DNA from: a virus
Virus record (IMG/VR): IMGVR_UViG_3300046467_000823
Coordinates: 1-42,198 of that record
DNA length: 42,198 nucleotides
Strand: one strand, 5' to 3'
The notes below the pieces were generated by a model. The model ran no database searches. It was not told the DNA's origin and saw only the letters and a program-made list of their open reading frames with translations. Shown here piece after piece: positions 1 through 8,559 of the stretch. Position 1 is the stretch's first letter. The number at the start of each line of letters is the position of its first letter. The position numbers were made by a program, and so were the translations under genes.

Positions 1-2
1 CA

Positions 3-227
3 GAATACGCAAACAAATTACAAGACATTGAAATGAAAGATGCACCTAAAGTTAAAGCAGAAGAACATTATGGTGACCAATACAACATGAGCTTGTTAAA
101 AGAATTATTAAAAGACAGAGAGAAAAATGATAATCCAAAAGAAAAAGAAAACATTCAAAGTAAAGAAGAAAAAGGCACACCAAGTCCTTTAACAAAAGCA
201 ACTAATCCAAAACCAGTAAGGAAATAA
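3..227 (+). CDS. C-terminal part of an uncharacterised charged phage protein (5' end outside window)
   Basis: The frame is open from base 3 to the TAA at 225-227, and residues before the first ATG (position 33) read EYANKLQDIE in the same style. This is therefore most likely the tail of a longer gene entering from the left, not a 64-aa protein starting at 33. The visible part is very rich in Lys and Glu, with no hydrophobic core or known motif, and probably forms an extended or coiled tail. It lies 3 bases upstream of the next gene and just before the terminase, so it may belong to the packaging/virion set. Function not recognised. Confidence 0.6.
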   Translation, partial: EYANKLQDIEMKDAPKVKAEEHYGDQYNMSLLKELLKDREKNDNPKEKENIQSKEEKGTPSPLTKATNPKPVRK

Positions 228-230
228 CTC

Positions 231-1667
231 ATGGAAATGATTGACGTATTAAAGAAATTAGAAGATATTGCACAAACTAAACCAGAGTTAGTAGCAGATG
301 CAGTTGCAAATGTTCAAAAAACAAATCCTGCAGAAGTTAAAGAAGAAAACGATTTAATCGCAGGTAAAGAAATTAAAACAGAAAATCCATTATTAGCATT
401 GGGCGTAGCATCGGCGGCAACAGGAGCCGGCACAGCAATAGGTAACAGAGTTGCTGATAAGATCGGACTGGATGCTCCAAGAAAAGGTAACGATGCAAAA
501 GCTGACCCAAATTTGATTAAAAAAGACGAAGGTGGAATGTCAGATATACATATTGGTGCACAAGAAGTTGTAGGTGAATACTTAGACGATGCCGACGGCG
601 ATTTAAAAGGAACAAAACAAGAAGTTTTAAGAGCAATGGCGGCAGAGAAAGATAAATCACCTTTTCCAAAATCATATGAAATAGAAACAGCTATGCAAAT
701 AGTTGCTAAAGATTTTGATGATAATGGCTCTAGAAAAAATGAAATTGACGGGCCAGACGATGTTCCTCATGATGTAGATACACAAATGAACATGGACGCT
801 CCGGCAGAAGAAAACCCTCAAAATGATACTCTTAATATAAATGGAATGACTACTGACGAAGATGTTATTAGCATGATTCAAGATACTATAGATTCTGGAA
901 AAGGTGACGATGCAAAAGATTACCTAGAACAGTTTAAACAACATCTATTTGTAAAAGCAGGTGGACAAGCAGAAACACAAGAATTAGAGCCTGTACAAGC
1001 ACCGTCAAAAGAACTAAATACAAACACAATGAAAACAGAAGACAAAAAACAAGTAAACGAAAGCAAAAAACCAGTTAAAGAAGCAGTACAAATTTCAACT
1101 GATTCCCCAGAAGAAGCATCAATGATGATGCAGATTTTAAAACTAGCAGGTGTACAACCAGTTGATCAAGATATGATTAACCAAGAACCAGGCCAAGAGC
1201 CAGAAGCTCCAACCGAAAATCCAGCACATGGTGAAGAAGGCCATGAATGTGGTTGCGATACTGCTAATGACGATGATGCAACAGGTTCAAACGAAATGGG
1301 AAAAATGAGAGATATGATTTCTCAAAATGATGGTGGAGAACAAGCAGAAGAAACGTTTGCAAATGAACCAGAAGAAAAAATTTCAGATATTGACACACTA
1401 GTTAATACTAACTCGGGTGGACTTAATTCACAAAAGCAACAAGTTAAAAAAGAATATCCAGGGGATAATCCTTTAGCAGTAAAAGAAGATGAAGTTAATG
1501 AACAAGATTTAGCAATGAGTTTAAGAAACCAATACGAAGGTTTTAAAGCTGAATACCAAGAAGCGACGAAAGTTGCTGAAGCAAAAGCAAAACCAGATTT
1601 TCTAGATATGGATAAAGATGGTAATAAAAAAGAACCAATGAAAAAAGCAATCGCTGACAAAAAATAA
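231..1667 (+). CDS. Acidic, low-complexity putative virion protein (478 aa)
   Basis: The start is supported by an AAGGAA Shine-Dalgarno at 218-223, 7 bases before ATG. The protein is rich in Glu, Lys, Asn and Gln with few aromatics. A small Gly/Ala-rich hydrophobic patch lies near residues 55-75, and a Cys/His cluster (HECGCD) lies near residue 340. Around residues 295-308 it has the phrase QILKLAGVQP, close to ELNIITKLAGI in the 819-aa protein downstream, suggesting a shared short interaction motif. The C-terminus (FLDMDKDGNKKEPMKKA) resembles an EF-hand-like D-x-D-x-D-G loop. Large proteins of this style are annotated as virion structural proteins in marine T4-like phages. That role is inferred from character and neighbours only. 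Confidence 0.6.
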   Translation: MEMIDVLKKLEDIAQTKPELVADAVANVQKTNPAEVKEENDLIAGKEIKTENPLLALGVASAATGAGTAIGNRVADKIGLDAPRKGNDAKADPNLIKKDEGGMSDIHIGAQEVVGEYLDDADGDLKGTKQEVLRAMAAEKDKSPFPKSYEIETAMQIVAKDFDDNGSRKNEIDGPDDVPHDVDTQMNMDAPAEENPQNDTLNINGMTTDEDVISMIQDTIDSGKGDDAKDYLEQFKQHLFVKAGGQAETQELEPVQAPSKELNTNTMKTEDKKQVNESKKPVKEAVQISTDSPEEASMMMQILKLAGVQPVDQDMINQEPGQEPEAPTENPAHGEEGHECGCDTANDDDATGSNEMGKMRDMISQNDGGEQAEETFANEPEEKISDIDTLVNTNSGGLNSQKQQVKKEYPGDNPLAVKEDEVNEQDLAMSLRNQYEGFKAEYQEATKVAEAKAKPDFLDMDKDGNKKEPMKKAIADKK

Positions 1668-1676
1668 TCAAAAAAT

Positions 1677-1895
1677 ATGAGTGTAAACGGAAAAGTAAAA
1701 TGGTTTAATCCTAATAAAGGTTTTGGATTTATAGCCAGAGAAGATAAAGAAAAAGATGTATTCGTTCACGTTTCAGCTGTTAAGGCCGCGGGTCTTGATA
1801 GTTTAAATGAAGGTGAATCAATAACATTTGACGTAGATATAGCGGCAAAAGGACCTTGTGCTGTTAATCTAGCAAAACCCGACATTAACAGTTAG
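1677..1895 (+). CDS. CspA-type cold-shock / nucleic-acid chaperone protein
   Basis: This is a complete 72-aa single cold-shock domain. It starts GKVKWFNPNKGFGFI, which includes the RNP1 motif KGFGFI at residues 14-19. RNP2 VFVHVSA follows at 28-34, with the usual acidic linker between. Family members bind single-stranded RNA or DNA through these aromatics and melt secondary structure, acting as RNA chaperones or antiterminators. The gene sits 9 bases after the preceding ORF and 35 bases before the terminase gene, all on the same strand, so it is probably co-transcribed with late genes. A bacterial origin is likely. The fold assignment is secure, the role in infection is not known. Confidence 0.93.
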   Translation: MSVNGKVKWFNPNKGFGFIAREDKEKDVFVHVSAVKAAGLDSLNEGESITFDVDIAAKGPCAVNLAKPDINS

Positions 1896-1930
1896 TTTTC
1901 TTAACATAAAAATAACCTTAAATAACATAC

Positions 1931-3523
1931 ATGGCGTATGTATCATTAGATTCTGAGCAAATTAAAAAAGCTCATAAGAAACACAAATATACCAAGGTTC
2001 AAGTAGAACAACTTGAGAAGTGTATGGATCCTATAAAAGGACCATTATTTTTCATGAGATCTTTCATGCAAATACAACATCCAGTTAAAGGTGCAATTCC
2101 TTTTCATCCATTCCCTTTTCAAGAACGTTTAATCGAAAGTTATAATAGTCATAGATTTAGTATTGCTATGCTACCTAGACAAACAGGTAAAACAACCTGT
2201 GCATCAGGATATATTATTTGGTATGCTATGTTTAGACCAGATTCACAAATACTAATTGCGGCACACAAATACGCAGGAGCATCTGACATTATGTCTAGGG
2301 TGCGTTATGCTTATGAAATGTTACCAGCATGGATCAAAGCAGGTGTAACACAATATAACAGGAACTCAATAGAATTTGACAACGGTTCAAAGATATCAGC
2401 AACTACAACAACTGAGAACACAGGACGGGGTATGTCACTTACATTAATATATTGTGATGAGTTTGCATTCGTGCAACCGCCAGAGAAGGCTAGAGAATTT
2501 TGGACATCACTATCTCCAACACTGTCAACTGGTGGTAAGTGTATGATAACAAGCACCCCCAACTCAGATGAAGATCAGTTCGCTATGATTTGGAAAGAAG
2601 CTAACAAAAGATTTGACGAATATGGCAATGACAAAATAACTGGTACAAACGGTTTCTATGCCATGAAAGCACACTGGTCAGAACACCCTGAACGAGATGA
2701 CGAATGGGCAGAAACTGAAAAAGCAAGAATTGGGGATGAACGATTTAGACGGGAACACGAATGTGAATTTTTAATTTACGATGAAACACTTATTAACTCT
2801 ACAAAACTTATAGAACTAGAAGCCACAGCACCAGTTGAAACAACTGGACAAGTGCGTTGGTACAAAAGGCCTACACCTGGAATGACTTATATGGTATCAC
2901 TAGATCCTGCTATGGGAACAGGCGGAGACTACGCGGCTATAGAAGTGTTTGAACTACCAACGTTTGAACAAGTAGCAGAATGGCATCATAATACAACACC
3001 TATGAATCAACAAGTTAGAATTTTACAACAAATTTGCAAACACCTACACGATACAATAATGGAAAAGGATCATGTTGCATCTCCACAAGTATTTTATTCA
3101 ATGGAAAATAATAGTATTGGTGAAGCGGCACTATTAAGAGTCATGGATATGGGTGAAGAAAACATACCAGGAATGTTCCTTTCCGAACCTATTAGAAAAG
3201 GACACAGAAGAAAATTTAGAAGAGGATTTAATACAACAGCAAAACATAAAATTGATGCTTGTACTAAATTTAAAGAACTAGTTGAAAACGATAAAATGAA
3301 AATTCACTCACAGTTATTAATATCAGAACTAAAAGACTTTGTTGCTTCGGGAATGAGTTTTAAAGCAAAACCAGGACAGCATGACGACCTTGTTAGTTCT
3401 TGTTTATTAATGACTCGTATGATGAAAGTTTTAGCTGATTTTGATCCTAAGATATTTGAGAAATGGACTGACAGATCGGCAGAACTGGCCCCTATGCCTA
3501 TATTTGGAACGTTCACAGGATAA
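1931..3523 (+). CDS. 17: Terminase large subunit, gp17-like (packaging ATPase and nuclease)
   Basis: This is the motor that cuts concatemeric DNA and pumps it into the prohead, docked on the portal. The N-terminal ATPase has Walker A LPRQTGKTT (residues 81-89), Walker B LIYCDEF (172-178, with catalytic Glu next to Asp) and a coupling motif TSTPN (207-211). The C-terminal RNase H-fold nuclease has the three expected acidic positions: D325 in VSLDPAMG, E392 in SMENNS, and D485/D486 in HDDLV. At 530 aa it is somewhat shorter than T4 gp17 (610 aa), as is usual in marine relatives. No strong Shine-Dalgarno precedes the ATG. No small terminase gene (gp16) is recognisable upstream in the window. Confidence 0.97.
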   Translation: MAYVSLDSEQIKKAHKKHKYTKVQVEQLEKCMDPIKGPLFFMRSFMQIQHPVKGAIPFHPFPFQERLIESYNSHRFSIAMLPRQTGKTTCASGYIIWYAMFRPDSQILIAAHKYAGASDIMSRVRYAYEMLPAWIKAGVTQYNRNSIEFDNGSKISATTTTENTGRGMSLTLIYCDEFAFVQPPEKAREFWTSLSPTLSTGGKCMITSTPNSDEDQFAMIWKEANKRFDEYGNDKITGTNGFYAMKAHWSEHPERDDEWAETEKARIGDERFRREHECEFLIYDETLINSTKLIELEATAPVETTGQVRWYKRPTPGMTYMVSLDPAMGTGGDYAAIEVFELPTFEQVAEWHHNTTPMNQQVRILQQICKHLHDTIMEKDHVASPQVFYSMENNSIGEAALLRVMDMGEENIPGMFLSEPIRKGHRRKFRRGFNTTAKHKIDACTKFKELVENDKMKIHSQLLISELKDFVASGMSFKAKPGQHDDLVSSCLLMTRMMKVLADFDPKIFEKWTDRSAELAPMPIFGTFTG

Positions 3524-3529
3524 TAAATA
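3522..3529 (+). promoter_or_regulatory. T4-type late promoter box (AATAAATA)
   Basis: AATAAATA fits NATAAATA, the late-promoter element read by gp55-type sigma factors in T4-like phages. It overlaps the terminase stop region and lies exactly 6 bases upstream of the ATG of the 819-aa gene. Transcription would therefore begin at or next to the start codon. The same geometry occurs at 16549-16556 on the other strand. Confidence 0.6.
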
Positions 3530-3535
3530 CACTAT

Positions 3536-5995
3536 ATGAACCCAAAAAATTCGCAAGACTTATTCAACAAAATTAGATCACAATTTACTAACATAAGATT
3601 AGGTGATGAAAACGGCGCCGCTACGGCAGAACCATTAAGTGCTGTATTCTTTGAGTTTGAATTTAAAGAAGACGCTGACACGTTTGGTTCAGTAAGTGTA
3701 TCAATAGCAGATGGCGAAACTATGAAAGTGTTCTATAACAGGAATCTAGTAGACAAGATAGATGAGGACAGCAAGGATGAATGGTATGCGTTCCTTAAAG
3801 AACTAAAAGACTTTGCAGTAGAGCATCAATTACGTTTTGATGTGCGTGATATAACTAAATCTAACCTAACGAAGCAAGATTATGAAACTCTTGCAGATAC
3901 GAACAAAACGGTAAATACTGATGAAATGTCCGAAGAACTAAACATAATTACAAAATTAGCAGGTATTAACGTTAAAGAAAGTTTAACAGGTACAGCAAAA
4001 AGGTCATACGAAAACATATCTAAAACAAGATTAATAATTAGACACAAAGGCAAAGTTGATGAAACTGTGCCAGGTTCAAGATCAAGACAGATACAATCTT
4101 TGTACATTGAAAACGAAGATGGTGAAAGATTTAAATATCCATTAACACACCTAGCAGGTGCAAGAGCAATGACAAGACACGTTGCTAATGGTGGAAGACC
4201 ACATGATGAATTTGGAGAACACATTGTTCAAACATCAGAAGATATTGCAAAATTAAATTCATTCTCAAGATATGTTACTAACAAAGATCAATTAAACGAT
4301 AACGCAGGTGACATCATTGAGCAGACTAAAATGAAATTAGAAAACTTAAGAACATATGTTAAAAATTTAAGTAAACAATCACACTATGATGAAGCATCTA
4401 AAAGTTTTAAAACTTCTGATGAAGTTGTTTTAGATGACGAAACTGTTGCAAAATTAAGAGAAAAATTTACAATGAAAAATTTAGATAACAGAGTCGAAGA
4501 TGCACTACCACTTATTAACAGAATAATGAGTGAATTTGAAACTACAAAAGCAGAGCAACCAGTTAACGAATTAGACCCAGGTGATGAACCAATTGACTCT
4601 CCAGCTGAACCACAAGTAGATCATGGTGCAGTAGTACAATCTTTTTTAACAGATCCAGAAAATAAATTAATTTTAAGAAAAGATGATTCAGCTGATAAAA
4701 TGTTAGCAGTAACAAAATTCAAAGACAAGAGCACAATGCTTGGTTCAATACTTTCAGACATAGCAAGTAGAATGCTTACAAAATCAGGCGAAGAAGACAG
4801 AGTGGCTAACTTTGCTTCTAGAGTGGCAGACGGAATTGATCAAGAAGGTTCGGGTATGTTTAGACCAGGTCCAGATTACAACAGCAATAAAAAAATTGCA
4901 GTACAATTAGCAAAAAGATATATTGATGATTACAAAAAAATGAAGGCCGATCCAGCATACGCAGATGAAGTAAGACAAGATCCTGACACATTTAATCCTA
5001 AAAAACATCCTAAACTAGACAAGAGAGCTAGAGGCGAAGCAACTGAATTCGAAGAATGGGCAGAAGGTGTAGCAAATGAATGGGCTGAACCTAAAGATGA
5101 TGAGGACAGACAAGCAAAATTAAAAGCATTACAAGATTTACAAATGGATACAAACATTACTAAAGATCCAGAGTTACAAGCAGAGATACAAAAAAGAAAA
5201 AAAGAACTTGAACTGCAAAAAGAAGACGACGGCGATGAGAGAGCAATCGCGGCAATGAAAGTTGCTAGAGACGGCGATTACTTGTATCATAATGGCAAAG
5301 AGATAGACCAAGGTAGCATAGAATATGAAATGCAAGATTATAGCGATGGAATTTTTGAGCTACATGGAGCAAAATATGCCGATGGTACGGAACTGGATGA
5401 GAAAGAATTAGAAGAATTAGAAAGCACAGACGAACTTCAAGAATGGGTTCGTATTGATTATGTATCAGAAGACAATCAATTAGAAGGTTTAGCTTTTGAA
5501 GACATCAAACCTTATGTTTCAATGTACAAAAGTGAAGATGGTAAAACAATTTATGACGTTCTAAACAAAGATGGCAAATCAGATAAGAAATTTGCAGATA
5601 GCAAAGCGGCGATGGCTTACCTATCACAAAACTTTAATAGACTAAAAGAAAATGGTTCAGAAGCACCAGCACAGGAAGAAGCAGAAGAGATTAATTCTGA
5701 ATTAGATAGAATCAAAGAACTAGCCAACATTGGCGAAGACAATGCTCCAGATATGGTTATCAAAGATCCAGATGACGAAGCCGAAGAAAAAGAACAAGAA
5801 GAAAAAGCAGAGAAGAAAAAAGCAGAGAAGAAAGAATCTTTAAAAGAATCAAGAACAAAAATAGTAGAAGCAATTAAATCCAAAACAGACGATCACGCAC
5901 AAAACATCTCAGGCATTGAAGGTGATAGTGACAGAGTAACAGGCGAAGCAGGCCTTCAAATTGCTAGAATTAAATACCTATCACAATACCAATAA
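3536..5995 (+). CDS. Large putative virion structural protein (819 aa), conserved type in marine T4-like phages
   Basis: The N-terminal region (about residues 1-120) is ordered and alpha/beta-looking, with SQDLFNKIRSQF and FDVRDITKSNLTKQDYETLA. A LAGI motif (ELNIITKLAGI) lies at 134-144. A second strongly patterned block at about 180-245 holds SLYIENEDGERFKYP and ARAMTRHVANGG, a signature I associate with structural proteins of marine T4-like phages. The rest is acidic, Lys/Glu-rich and probably coiled (a run of alternating KAEKK/EE near residue 760), with a second LAGI-like phrase (LDRIKELANIGED) near 720-733. A late promoter box sits 6 bases before the ATG, consistent with a virion role. 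Exact function is unknown. Confidence 0.7.
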   Translation: MNPKNSQDLFNKIRSQFTNIRLGDENGAATAEPLSAVFFEFEFKEDADTFGSVSVSIADGETMKVFYNRNLVDKIDEDSKDEWYAFLKELKDFAVEHQLRFDVRDITKSNLTKQDYETLADTNKTVNTDEMSEELNIITKLAGINVKESLTGTAKRSYENISKTRLIIRHKGKVDETVPGSRSRQIQSLYIENEDGERFKYPLTHLAGARAMTRHVANGGRPHDEFGEHIVQTSEDIAKLNSFSRYVTNKDQLNDNAGDIIEQTKMKLENLRTYVKNLSKQSHYDEASKSFKTSDEVVLDDETVAKLREKFTMKNLDNRVEDALPLINRIMSEFETTKAEQPVNELDPGDEPIDSPAEPQVDHGAVVQSFLTDPENKLILRKDDSADKMLAVTKFKDKSTMLGSILSDIASRMLTKSGEEDRVANFASRVADGIDQEGSGMFRPGPDYNSNKKIAVQLAKRYIDDYKKMKADPAYADEVRQDPDTFNPKKHPKLDKRARGEATEFEEWAEGVANEWAEPKDDEDRQAKLKALQDLQMDTNITKDPELQAEIQKRKKELELQKEDDGDERAIAAMKVARDGDYLYHNGKEIDQGSIEYEMQDYSDGIFELHGAKYADGTELDEKELEELESTDELQEWVRIDYVSEDNQLEGLAFEDIKPYVSMYKSEDGKTIYDVLNKDGKSDKKFADSKAAMAYLSQNFNRLKENGSEAPAQEEAEEINSELDRIKELANIGEDNAPDMVIKDPDDEAEEKEQEEKAEKKKAEKKESLKESRTKIVEAIKSKTDDHAQNISGIEGDSDRVTGEAGLQIARIKYLSQYQ

Positions 5996-6032
5996 TAAAT
6001 TACCAATAGTAGCACATTACCAATAATAGTAG
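5987..6032 (+). repeat. Triple direct repeat TACCAATA(A/G)T upstream of gp32
   Basis: Copies start at 5987 (TACCAATAATA), 6001 (TACCAATAGTAG) and 6018 (TACCAATAATAGTAG), spaced 14 and 17 bases apart. The first overlaps the end of the upstream gene. The same word TACCAATAAT recurs at 24115-24124 inside the promoter region of the uvsW operon. The repeats may be binding sites for a phage regulator. Confidence 0.5.
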
Positions 6033-6134
6033 TAGACATTAGATAAATATAGTTGTATATTATGTACTATATGTCTAATATACATTTAGGCAAATTAAAA
6101 CAAACAAACATAGGCACACAAGGAGGCTTACATT
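5996..6134 (+). promoter_or_regulatory. gp32 upstream leader: candidate promoters and unstructured translational operator
   Basis: This 139-base non-coding stretch holds a late-type box GATAAATA (6042-6049) and a weak sigma70-like pair TTGTAT (6053-6058) and TAATAT (6076-6081) with a 17-base spacer. It also has an A/C-rich, structure-poor run (about 6096-6119) next to a perfect AAGGAGG (6120-6126), 8 bases before the gp32 ATG. In T4, gp32 represses its own translation by binding an unstructured leader. The composition here would allow the same control, which is inference. Confidence 0.45.
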
Positions 6135-7136
6135 ATGGCATCATTAGCAGAAATAAGGGCGAAGTTAAAATCTCAAGAGGTGAATCGCTCCACTTCTCAA
6201 ACAGGCGGAGACAACGCCATTTATCCACATTGGAATATAAACGAAGGATCAGAAGCAGTAGTTAGGTTCTTACCCGATAAGGATACAAACAATACATTTT
6301 TCTGGACTGAAAGAAATATGATCAAACTACCTTTTGCAGGTATTAAAGGTCAAACTGATTCCAGACCAGTGCAGGTACAAGTACCATGTATGGAAATGTA
6401 TGGCAAAACTTGCCCAGTACTAACAGAAGTTCGACCGTGGTTCAAAGATAAGAGCATGGAAGACATGGGTAGAAAATATTGGAAAAAGAAAAGTTATATT
6501 TTCCAAGGTTTTGTTACAACAAATCCATTAAACGAAGATACAACACCAGAGAATCCAATTAGAAGATTTATAATTGGACCTCAAATCTTTAACATCATTA
6601 GAGGAGCATTACTAGATCCAGAGATGGAAGAAATGCCTACTGATTATGTAAAAGGGGTTGATTTTAGAGTTAACAAAACAACTAAAGGTGGATATGCTGA
6701 CTACTCAACATCTAAATGGTCAAGAAGAGAACGTGCATTAGATGAAACCGAAAGAGCGGCAATCGAAACACACGGGTTACACAACCTAGGTGACTACAGA
6801 CCAAAAGAGCCAACTGACGCAGAAATAAAAATAATTAAAGAATTATTTGAGGCATCTGTAGAAGGTGAGGCATTTGATCTTGAGAAGTATGGACAGTACT
6901 ACAGACCCGCTGGTATGGCTTACCAAAGATCAAAAGTATCTATACCAACAGCAAGTAGACCAGTTGCAACAGAAAAAACATCAGATGTACCAAATTCTGA
7001 AGTTAAACCTGCTGTAACAGAATCTGCACCAGCACCACAACCAACAGCGGCACCGGTAACGGTAGCTCCTGCAGGTGATAGTGCCAAGAGAGCAGAAGAC
7101 ATCTTGAAGTTGATTAGATCTAGACAAGCAAAATAA
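6135..7136 (+). CDS. 32: Single-stranded DNA-binding protein, gp32-like
   Basis: This protein coats ssDNA during replication and recombination and organises UvsX, UvsY and the helicase. The short basic N-terminus (MASLAEIRAKLKSQE) corresponds to the cooperative self-association region. The OB-fold core follows, with FLPDKD, NMIKLPFAGIKG and the reduced metal-site region VPCMEMYGKTCPVLTEVRPW (C85, C93). The segment RRFIIGPQIFNII and an aromatic-rich DNA-binding face follow. The C-terminal third (from about residue 270) is Pro/Ala/Thr-rich and flexible. It ends LKLIRSRQAK, so it lacks the strongly acidic tail of T4 gp32. At 333 aa it is close to the usual length. The very strong ribosome binding site fits a highly expressed protein. 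Confidence 0.95.
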   Translation: MASLAEIRAKLKSQEVNRSTSQTGGDNAIYPHWNINEGSEAVVRFLPDKDTNNTFFWTERNMIKLPFAGIKGQTDSRPVQVQVPCMEMYGKTCPVLTEVRPWFKDKSMEDMGRKYWKKKSYIFQGFVTTNPLNEDTTPENPIRRFIIGPQIFNIIRGALLDPEMEEMPTDYVKGVDFRVNKTTKGGYADYSTSKWSRRERALDETERAAIETHGLHNLGDYRPKEPTDAEIKIIKELFEASVEGEAFDLEKYGQYYRPAGMAYQRSKVSIPTASRPVATEKTSDVPNSEVKPAVTESAPAPQPTAAPVTVAPAGDSAKRAEDILKLIRSRQAK

Positions 7137-7151
7137 TCTGACACTTTACCA

Positions 7152-7177
7152 AGGCCCTGATATTGACGTTAGGGCCT
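7152..7177 (+). terminator. GC-rich hairpin between gp32 and uvsX, possible terminator or RNA-processing site
   Basis: AGGCCCT (7152-7158) pairs with AGGGCCT (7171-7177) across a 12-base loop. It is one of the few GC-rich palindromes in this AT-rich DNA. The following bases (AGGTATGC) are not a U-run, so it is not a standard intrinsic terminator. It could end part of the gp32 transcripts or protect their 3' ends. Confidence 0.45.
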
Positions 7178-7213
7178 AGGTATGCTAATATAAGACATAT
7201 AAAGGATAAAATT

Positions 7214-8317
7214 ATGACAAAAGTATTTGATGCAACTAAATTTAGAAAGAGTATTACAAAATCAATCCAAGGATTAGGTGTAGGATTCAGTGACCCTACA
7301 GATTGGATAAGCACAGGAAACTATGCTTTAAATTATTTAATGACTGGTGATTTTAACAAAGGAATTCCACTGGGCAAGGTAACTGTACTTGCAGGTGAAT
7401 CTGGATCAGGCAAATCATACATAGCGGCAGGCAATATTATTAAGAACGCACAGGATCAAGGTATATTTGTTATACTAATTGACACAGAGAACGCATTAGA
7501 CGAAACTTGGCTACAAGCATTAAAAGTAGACACATCGGAAGATAAACTTTTAAAATTAAGTTTATCTATGGTTGATGACGTAGCAAGAACAGTTTCGGAC
7601 TTTATGAAACTTTATAAAGACGAACACGCAGACGATAAAGAAGGTGCTCCAAAAATACTATTTGTTATAGATAGTTTGGGTATGTTATTAACTCCAACTG
7701 ATGTTAATCAGTTTGAAGCAGGCGACATGAAAGGTGACCTAGGTAGAAAACCTAAGGCATTAACAGCACTTGTAAGGAACTGTGTTAATATGTTTGGTAG
7801 TTGGAACGTAGGACTTATAGCAACAAACCACACATATGCATCGCAAGATATGTTTAATCCAGATGATAAAATATCAGGTGGACAAGGATTTATATATGCA
7901 AGTTCAATTGTAATTGCAATGAAGAAATTAAAACTAAAAGAAGATGAAAAAGGTAACAAAATTACTGATGTACGAGGTATTAGAGCCGCTTGTAAAGTTA
8001 TGAAAACAAGATATGCTAAACCGTTTGAGTCTGTGCAAGTTAAGATTCCTTATGATACAGGAATGGATCCATATAGCGGATTAGTAGACTTATTTGAGAA
8101 AAAAGGTATATTAGTACAAACAGGAAATAGATTAAAATATATAGATTCAAAAGGAAAAGAACACATAGACTTTAGAAAACAATGGATTGGCGAAAAATTA
8201 AATATGCTAATGGCAGACTTTAATATAACTAAAGATGCCGCTCCTAAAGAAGCAGATATAAAAGGAGTAGTTAAAAGTACTAAAACAAAAAAAACAGAAC
8301 CAATTGAAGAGGAATAG
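7214..8317 (+). CDS. uvsX: UvsX, RecA-like recombinase
   Basis: This strand-exchange ATPase drives recombination-dependent replication and repair. Walker A GESGSGKS lies at residues 61-68, followed by LIDTENALDE with the RecA-type catalytic acidic residue. Walker B ILFVIDS has D153. The L2-like region and NHTYASQDMFNPDDKISGGQG match UvsX rather than bacterial RecA. I chose the ATG at 7214 because AAAGGA (7201-7206) sits 7 bases upstream. An in-frame TTG at 7163 would add 17 residues but falls inside the intergenic hairpin. The protein is 367 aa, within family range, with a Lys/Glu-rich C-terminal tail. It is followed at 9 bases by a small ORF and uvsY. Confidence 0.96.
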   Translation: MTKVFDATKFRKSITKSIQGLGVGFSDPTDWISTGNYALNYLMTGDFNKGIPLGKVTVLAGESGSGKSYIAAGNIIKNAQDQGIFVILIDTENALDETWLQALKVDTSEDKLLKLSLSMVDDVARTVSDFMKLYKDEHADDKEGAPKILFVIDSLGMLLTPTDVNQFEAGDMKGDLGRKPKALTALVRNCVNMFGSWNVGLIATNHTYASQDMFNPDDKISGGQGFIYASSIVIAMKKLKLKEDEKGNKITDVRGIRAACKVMKTRYAKPFESVQVKIPYDTGMDPYSGLVDLFEKKGILVQTGNRLKYIDSKGKEHIDFRKQWIGEKLNMLMADFNITKDAAPKEADIKGVVKSTKTKKTEPIEEE

Positions 8318-8325
8318 GTAATAAA

Positions 8326-8559
8326 ATGATAGACTTTACACACGGAGATATTGAACGTTTGTGGAACTCGATTATACATTACGTCCCTGAGAGACAGAAA
8401 TTGGACCTGGCTATTGATTTCATTAAAAGTTTAGAAGACATTGGTGTAGAGCGTGACGAGATAAAAGCTTCAGCTGAATACGATCCAAAACTTGAAGAAG
8501 CAATCGGTACCGTGTTCGAAGATGACGAGGACGAAGATGAATATAACAACGAGGATTAA
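8326..8559 (+). CDS. Small acidic conserved phage protein between uvsX and uvsY (77 aa)
   Basis: The N-terminal half looks helical (DFTHGDIERLWNSIIHY then LDLAIDFIKSLEDIG). The C-terminus is extremely acidic (FEDDEDEDEYNNED), like a DNA-mimic or protein-docking tail. It starts 9 bases after uvsX, and its TAA shares a base with the uvsY ATG (TAATG), implying translational coupling to the recombination genes. Function is not recognised. A UvsX/UvsY accessory or gp33-type transcription factor are ideas only. Confidence 0.8.
   Translation: MIDFTHGDIERLWNSIIHYVPERQKLDLAIDFIKSLEDIGVERDEIKASAEYDPKLEEAIGTVFEDDEDEDEYNNED

Noticed and set aside
3880-4224. 114-aa minus-strand ORF inside the 819-aa gene
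   Set aside because: Antisense shadow: Ser/Leu/Phe-rich with no motif, fully covered by a well-patterned plus-strand protein.
6053-6265. 70-aa plus-strand ORF overlapping the start of gp32
   Set aside because: It begins in the leader, reads through gp32 in another frame, has no Shine-Dalgarno, and its composition (Arg-rich tail) is what a shifted gp32 frame gives.
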